Shown piece by piece: positions 59,946 through 64,000 of a DNA stretch of 64,000 bases; positions within the stretch are counted from its first letter, which is position 1; every line of letters starts with the position of its first letter. The notes beneath the pieces are model-generated. The model was not told the origin of the DNA. It ran no database searches and saw nothing but the letters and a program-made list of their open reading frames with translations. The DNA lies in contig JANXYR010000053.1 of assembly GCA_025355965.1 (NCBI GenBank), forward strand, positions 52,818 through 116,817, read 5' to 3'. Origin of the DNA: Geobacteraceae bacterium. Lineage in GTDB: Bacteria > Desulfobacterota > Desulfuromonadia > Geobacterales > Pseudopelobacteraceae. Position numbers and translations under genes: made by a program.

Positions 59946-61490
59946 ATGACTATGTTTGTAAAGATTAGAAATCTATTTTTCACTGCCGTTTGTACGAGCA
60001 TGTTGCTGGGTGTAACCGGCGCGTATGCGGTTATGGATTCGCGCTTTGAACTTGATCCACAGACTCTGGAAGGTTTGAAGAAAATTGCCAAGCCTCACCA
60101 TGTCGGCGGAAAACGCTCTTACCGCACCCACACAAAACAATCATCATCAACGTCTGACAAAGTAGGGGTCTATATAGTAAAACCTGGAGATCACCTATTC
60201 AAAATTTTGATGCGTGATTATGGTCTTAGCAATAAAGAGGCTGAGTCATTTATTGAAGAAATAAAAATCGAAAACAATATTTACGATATTAAATGGCTAA
60301 AAGTTGGTCAAAAAATCAATATTCCTCCGGTTCGGCGTGGTTCTGATGGTTCAATAGAGCTGTTTAAAGGAGTGAGGGCAGACAAAATCCATAATTCTGG
60401 TTCAGGTACCATTCCGGAGCAATCCTTTAAGCTCGAATCTTCGATTAAAGTGCTTTCCGAACAGGAAGCTATTACCAGGGTCAAGGATGTTTGGGCCCGG
60501 ATTGTCCCATCGAAAAACGAGCAACAGAAACCGTTGACACTACAGACATCGGCCTTCTCTTTGACCCTTGATCCGGAGCGTTATCCTTCTTTTGCCCGTA
60601 TGGATGGTGGGCGCATTGTGCTTGACCAGAACGGCACTATTCCACCACTGGTAAAATCATTAATTGAAGATAAGGATGCCTCAGTAAAAATTGTTGGTGA
60701 AGCACCGTCAGGATCGAAACGCTTTATGGCTTCGTTGCTTGCAGCGGCTGGATTTTATTCTGTTGAGGAAAACTTCAGCATGGAATTTGGAGTGGATCCA
60801 AAATTGACAGTTCAAGCTGATTTTAAAGTTGAAAAGACGGCTGAAAGTCTTATAAAACAGGATGTTGTTCTGGTGAACAGTGGCCGAACTTCACTCCCCG
60901 CCTCCATTAGTGAGTTTCTCAAAAAGGATGGTTTTTCGCTCTATGAGCCGTTTGCTTCAGTAAAGGCGTTTGCACAGAGCGACTCACGTACGATCTACTA
61001 CATATCCTCAAAAAAACAGCATGAGATGATTGATTCTATCCTGTTGGCACTTTCAGTTGCGTCAGAAAAAGATCGAAGAGTGGATGTCTTTGCGGCAGAC
61101 AACAACGGCATCTCTCTGGCGGTTAAAGCCGAGCGCTATTTTGAGAGTGGTGGACAACGTTATGTCGTTACCAGTTTCGATGGAAATCCAATAAATTATA
61201 CCCTGTTCAGAATTCTTGAAACTAAAGGCTATAATGTTGTCATTCTTGAGGCTCAGGACGATTTTCGCAAGATATCAGAAAAAATATTAACTAGAATGAA
61301 GATAAAAGGTGTCTTTGCGAACTATGATCTGCTGCAGGATAAGTCAGCTGGTTATTCGCTTCAAATATCCGGTTTCAAGTTGGATAATGCATTACTTCCC
61401 GGAGGTGGCATCTTTTTGACAGATCGTGCCATGGATCGTATTATCAGAGATGTTTTCACAGAAAACGGATTTAATATTGATAATAGGTGA
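59946..61490 (+). CDS. Exported LysM-domain protein
   Basis: About 514 residues with a signal peptide at 1-28 and a LysM peptidoglycan-binding domain at about 75-128 (YIVKPGDHLFKILMRDYG ... GQKINIPP). The following 380 residues are not recognised. They show a repeated pattern of short strands and helices and no clear catalytic motif. ATG 59946 follows CGGAG by six bases. It lies between the receiver-like membrane protein and a secretion ATPase, so a role in a cell-wall-crossing assembly is plausible. Confidence 0.82.
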   Translation: MTMFVKIRNLFFTAVCTSMLLGVTGAYAVMDSRFELDPQTLEGLKKIAKPHHVGGKRSYRTHTKQSSSTSDKVGVYIVKPGDHLFKILMRDYGLSNKEAESFIEEIKIENNIYDIKWLKVGQKINIPPVRRGSDGSIELFKGVRADKIHNSGSGTIPEQSFKLESSIKVLSEQEAITRVKDVWARIVPSKNEQQKPLTLQTSAFSLTLDPERYPSFARMDGGRIVLDQNGTIPPLVKSLIEDKDASVKIVGEAPSGSKRFMASLLAAAGFYSVEENFSMEFGVDPKLTVQADFKVEKTAESLIKQDVVLVNSGRTSLPASISEFLKKDGFSLYEPFASVKAFAQSDSRTIYYISSKKQHEMIDSILLALSVASEKDRRVDVFAADNNGISLAVKAERYFESGGQRYVVTSFDGNPINYTLFRILETKGYNVVILEAQDDFRKISEKILTRMKIKGVFANYDLLQDKSAGYSLQISGFKLDNALLPGGGIFLTDRAMDRIIRDVFTENGFNIDNR

Positions 61491-61521
61491 AACCGTTTTA
61501 TTTTATCTATCAATCTGCTAT

Positions 61522-61556
61522 AACGCTCGTACCTTATCAAAGGGCGAGCGTTTTTT
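61522..61556 (+). terminator. Intrinsic terminator after the LysM gene
   Basis: AACGCTCG at 61522 pairs with CGAGCGTT at 61545, followed by a T run. The ATPase gene downstream therefore needs read-through or its own promoter. Confidence 0.82.
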
Positions 61557-61638
61557 ATTCGCATTGGCAAATTAGAAGTTTTTTATGTGCTTTTAGTGAA
61601 CTTAATTATGTTTATCAGGGCTATGGAGTACGTTGAAT

Positions 61639-63573
61639 ATGGAGTTGAAAAAAATTGGTGAGTTGCTTGTCGAACAAAAGCTGATTACTCTGGAGAATCT
61701 ACTGGAAGCGCTTGATCTTCAGAAGGTTTTCCCTGATCAACCTGTTGGACAGCTACTTTGTAAGCTTGGCTTTATAAAAGAAATTGATCTTGGTTTTGTA
61801 CTTGACCAGAAGAATAAGCGTCGCAAATTAACCGATATTTTGCTTGAGAGCGGCCTCATAGATCAGCAAAAAATTTCCCATGCCCGCGAAGTTGGCAAGC
61901 AGAGCGACATTTCTCTTGAAAAAGCGCTGTTAAAGCTGAATTATGTTGATGAAGAAGGCCTTTCAAAAGCTATTGCCAGCCAGTATGACATGCCGTATAT
62001 CCATATCGATACCCAGAACCTTGATATTTCGCTTTCAAATTATATAAGTGCAGTCTACGCCCAGAAACAGCGCATCGCCCCTATTTCTAAAATTGGCAAT
62101 ACACTTACTCTGGCAATGGCCCAACCGCTTAAATTACATGCTATCCGTGAACTGGAAGATAGCATCAGGCTAAAAATTATTTCTGCAATTGCTACCGAGA
62201 CTGGTATCTCCAAGTCTCTCAAGCGATTGTATAATATTGATACTGTAAATGCCATAACCGCCCTTGATGAGGTTAATCTTGATCTGGTTCCGGACAGTAT
62301 TGTTGATCTTTTGAGCAAAAACTCAGCTGGTGATGAACCGGACGTTGAGGAAGAAACCAAGAAGGTAACAGAAAAAGACAGTGTCATTGTTAAGCTGGTT
62401 AACAAGATCATATATGATGCTTATATGAACAAAGCCTCCGACATCCACATTGAACCGTATCCGGGCAAAAAAGATGTTATTGTCCGCACCAGGGTTGATG
62501 GTCAGTGTTCAATTTATCAAAAAATTCCCTACAAATATAAATTTGCTCTCCCTTCACGCATTAAAATAATGGGTGATCTGGATATTGCAGAACGAAGAAG
62601 ACCTCAGGACGGGAAAATCGAGTTCAAAAAATTTGGCCCGCTTGATATCGAGCTGCGTGTCGCTACCATGCCAACGGTAGGAGGACTCGAAGACGTGGTT
62701 ATCCGTGTTCTCTCAAACAGTGGCCCGATCGGTTTTAAAGATCTTGGTCTGACGGAACGAAACTTGCGCATTTTCAAGGAATCATTGATTCGCCCTCATG
62801 GTCTGATACTGGTAGTAGGTCCGACAGGATCCGGTAAAACTACGACTCTTCATTCCGGACTTTCCTTGATTAATCAGACCAATCGTAAAATATGGACGGC
62901 AGAGGATCCGGTTGAAATCACTCAGGCCGGTCTTCGCCAGGTACAGGTTAATCCGCGGATTGGTTTTACCTTTGCGGCGGCGTTGCGCTCTTTTCTCCGT
63001 CTTGACCCGGATGTCATTATGATTGGTGAAATGCGCGATGAGGAAACCGCCAGTACGTCTGTCGAGGCATCATTGACCGGACATCTGGTTCTTTCAACAC
63101 TTCATACCAATTCAGCGTCTGAAACTGTTACTCGTCTACTTGAAATGGGGCTTGACCCATACAGCTTTTCTGATTCACTCGTTTGTGTTCTTGCACAAAG
63201 ACTCGCACGTCGCCTCTGCGTTGATTGCAGGGAAAGCTTTCATCCGTCTGAGGTTGAGTTTGATGAACTGGTTGATGAATACGGCAGAACTACTTTTGTA
63301 AATACCGGGTTGAGTTTTGCGGATGTTGTTATGTTCAGGGCGGTCGGCTGTGATAGATGTGCTCATACCGGCTATAGGGGACGTCTTGGCATCCATGAAG
63401 TGCTTGAATGTACAAATGAATTAAAAAGTCTAATCAAGCGGCGCGCAGATACGGATCATGTTCGAGAACAAGCTGCCCGTGATGGCATGACTACACTTAA
63501 ACAGGATGGCATTCTCAAGGTACTTTACGGCCTAACTGACATCCATGAAGTACGTCGAGTCTGCATAAAATAA
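61639..63573 (+). CDS. GspE/PilB-type secretion or pilus assembly ATPase
   Basis: About 644 residues with two MshEN-like N-terminal repeats (residues about 1-55 and 60-150). The secretion ATPase core has Walker A GPTGSGKT at about 394-401, an Asp box, the Walker B segment PDVIMIGEMRD and the His box SLTGHLVLSTLHT. A zinc tetracysteine (CVDC ... GCDRC) lies near the C-terminus. It powers a type II secretion system or type IV pilus. No inner-membrane platform, pilin or secretin gene is in the window. ATG 61639 is taken as start; TTG 61633 is also possible. Confidence 0.9.
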   Translation: MELKKIGELLVEQKLITLENLLEALDLQKVFPDQPVGQLLCKLGFIKEIDLGFVLDQKNKRRKLTDILLESGLIDQQKISHAREVGKQSDISLEKALLKLNYVDEEGLSKAIASQYDMPYIHIDTQNLDISLSNYISAVYAQKQRIAPISKIGNTLTLAMAQPLKLHAIRELEDSIRLKIISAIATETGISKSLKRLYNIDTVNAITALDEVNLDLVPDSIVDLLSKNSAGDEPDVEEETKKVTEKDSVIVKLVNKIIYDAYMNKASDIHIEPYPGKKDVIVRTRVDGQCSIYQKIPYKYKFALPSRIKIMGDLDIAERRRPQDGKIEFKKFGPLDIELRVATMPTVGGLEDVVIRVLSNSGPIGFKDLGLTERNLRIFKESLIRPHGLILVVGPTGSGKTTTLHSGLSLINQTNRKIWTAEDPVEITQAGLRQVQVNPRIGFTFAAALRSFLRLDPDVIMIGEMRDEETASTSVEASLTGHLVLSTLHTNSASETVTRLLEMGLDPYSFSDSLVCVLAQRLARRLCVDCRESFHPSEVEFDELVDEYGRTTFVNTGLSFADVVMFRAVGCDRCAHTGYRGRLGIHEVLECTNELKSLIKRRADTDHVREQAARDGMTTLKQDGILKVLYGLTDIHEVRRVCIK

Positions 63574-63648
63574 CAGTTTACAATAAAAATATGCTTGCAT
63601 TCCTCGCTTCAGCATGGTAGGTAGAAACACAATTTATGTTCACTCAGT

Positions 63649-63677
63649 AAGTGAGCTCGCAAGGCTCACTTTTTTTT
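63649..63677 (+). terminator. Intrinsic terminator before rimP
   Basis: AAGTGAGC at 63649 pairs with GCTCACTT at 63664, followed by eight T. It separates the ATPase gene from rimP. Confidence 0.85.
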
Positions 63678-63695
63678 GTCCAATCGGGTAAGGTT

Positions 63696-63893
63696 ATGGC
63701 CACTCAAAAAGAAGATACATGTACAGTCGTCACTAAAATCGCTCAACCGATTCTCGAATCGATGGGACTTGAACTCGTTGATATCGAATTTGGAAGAGTC
63801 GGTCCTGATGCTGTGTTGCGTCTATTTATTGATAAAGAGGGTGGCGTAATGCTTGACGACTGCGCTGGATTCAGTCGCGAGTTGTCAAGCATT
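63696..63893 (+). CDS. rimP: Ribosome maturation factor RimP, N-terminal part only
   Basis: From ATG 63696 the frame gives the RimP N-terminal domain: QPILESMGLELVDIEF, GPDAVLRLFIDKEGG and LDDCAGFSRELSSI. After residue 66 it stops resembling RimP because the sequence turns back on itself into a reverse copy. The natural C-terminal half is absent. RimP supports 30S subunit assembly and usually precedes nusA and infB. Confidence 0.85.
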
Positions 63894-64000
63894 ATACCGC
63901 CTTCTTTATCGATAAACAGACGCAGGACGGCATCGGGGCCGACTCTGCCGAATTCGATATCAACCAGTTCAAGCCCCATGGCTTCCAGTATCGGCTGGGC
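63741..64000. repeat. 120-bp inverted repeat with 20-base loop, made of two rimP copies
   Basis: Positions 63741-63860 match the reverse complement of 63881-64000 at about 98 of 120 positions, centred at 63870.5. Nearly all differences are synonymous third-codon changes. The turn occurs at a short natural inverted repeat in rimP (AATGCTTGAC and GTCAAGCATT). Confidence 0.92.
63848..64000 (-). pseudogene. Second, reverse-strand rimP fragment from a related sequence
   Basis: On the minus strand the window end encodes AQPILEAMGLELVDIEFG and VLRLFIDKEGGIMLDN, the same protein as the plus-strand rimP with Ser-to-Ala and Val-to-Ile changes among others. Beyond the turn the frame loses RimP similarity. 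It is best read as part of a chimeric junction, not a real second gene. Confidence 0.7.

Overview
The window reads as chromosome from a deltaproteobacterial, Geobacter-like organism (Desulfuromonadia). The evidence is the gene content: a very large secreted multicopper oxidase resembling Geobacter OmpB/OmpC, c-type cytochrome chemistry, paired NosL proteins, a B12-dependent ribonucleotide reductase, several sigma54-type regulators, and a fatty-acid operon running yceD-rpmF-plsX-fabH-fabD-fabZ-fabG-acpP-fabF. I cannot name the species. Base composition looks moderate by eye and was not computed.

Region 1 (1-14.6 kb) is the most distinctive part. On the minus strand lie a truncated multicopper oxidase, a small exported protein, a cytochrome c fused to a periplasmic binding protein, a SCO1/SenC copper chaperone, an exported FKBP prolyl isomerase, a receiver-only protein, an NtrC-type regulator and a membrane histidine kinase. 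On the plus strand, divergently, lie two NosL-type proteins, a small exported protein, a MacB/FtsX-type permease with its ATPase, and a polytopic membrane protein. I read this as one island for a copper-containing, cell-surface electron-transfer or oxidase system and its assembly. Two intergenic regions of the island carry the same three-half-site motif (TGAGAC, N3, GTCTCA, N3, TGAGAC, with small variations). One lies about 100 bp upstream of a good sigma54-type promoter (GG-N10-GC), so the adjacent regulator is the obvious candidate binder.

Region 2 (14.6-26.5 kb) holds bioB-bioD behind a predicted BirA operator, a SulP permease, O-acetylhomoserine sulfhydrylase, queD-queE, an RNA m5U methyltransferase, a TPR protein, an IHF/HU protein, Ppx/GppA and 4-alpha-glucanotransferase. 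Region 3 (26.5-35.1 kb) is the yceD to fabF fatty-acid and ribosomal L32 operon with rpiB and glyA. Region 4 (35.1-44.6 kb) has bioA, a second NtrC-type regulator (with intact GAFTGA), lgt, a membrane-gene remnant beside a strong hairpin, a Pal-like lipoprotein, a DUF302 protein, a TPR protein, tRNA-Asp, and nrdJ with two NrdR-box-like sites.

Region 5 (44.6-58.3 kb) has a beta-helix protein, a cysteine desulfurase-like enzyme, a PIN-PhoH ATPase, tsaD, rsmA, a small accessory patch with a DUF104-PIN toxin-antitoxin pair between two imperfect 78-bp direct repeats, then rmuC, tsaC, a YihY/BrkB membrane protein and sucA. Region 6 (58.3-64 kb) holds a receiver-like membrane protein, a LysM protein and a GspE/PilB-type ATPase, then the start of rimP. 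The last 260 bases form a near-perfect 120-bp inverted repeat made of two rimP copies that differ mostly at synonymous sites. This looks like a chimeric fold-back or assembly junction between two related genomes, so the window end should not be trusted as natural sequence.
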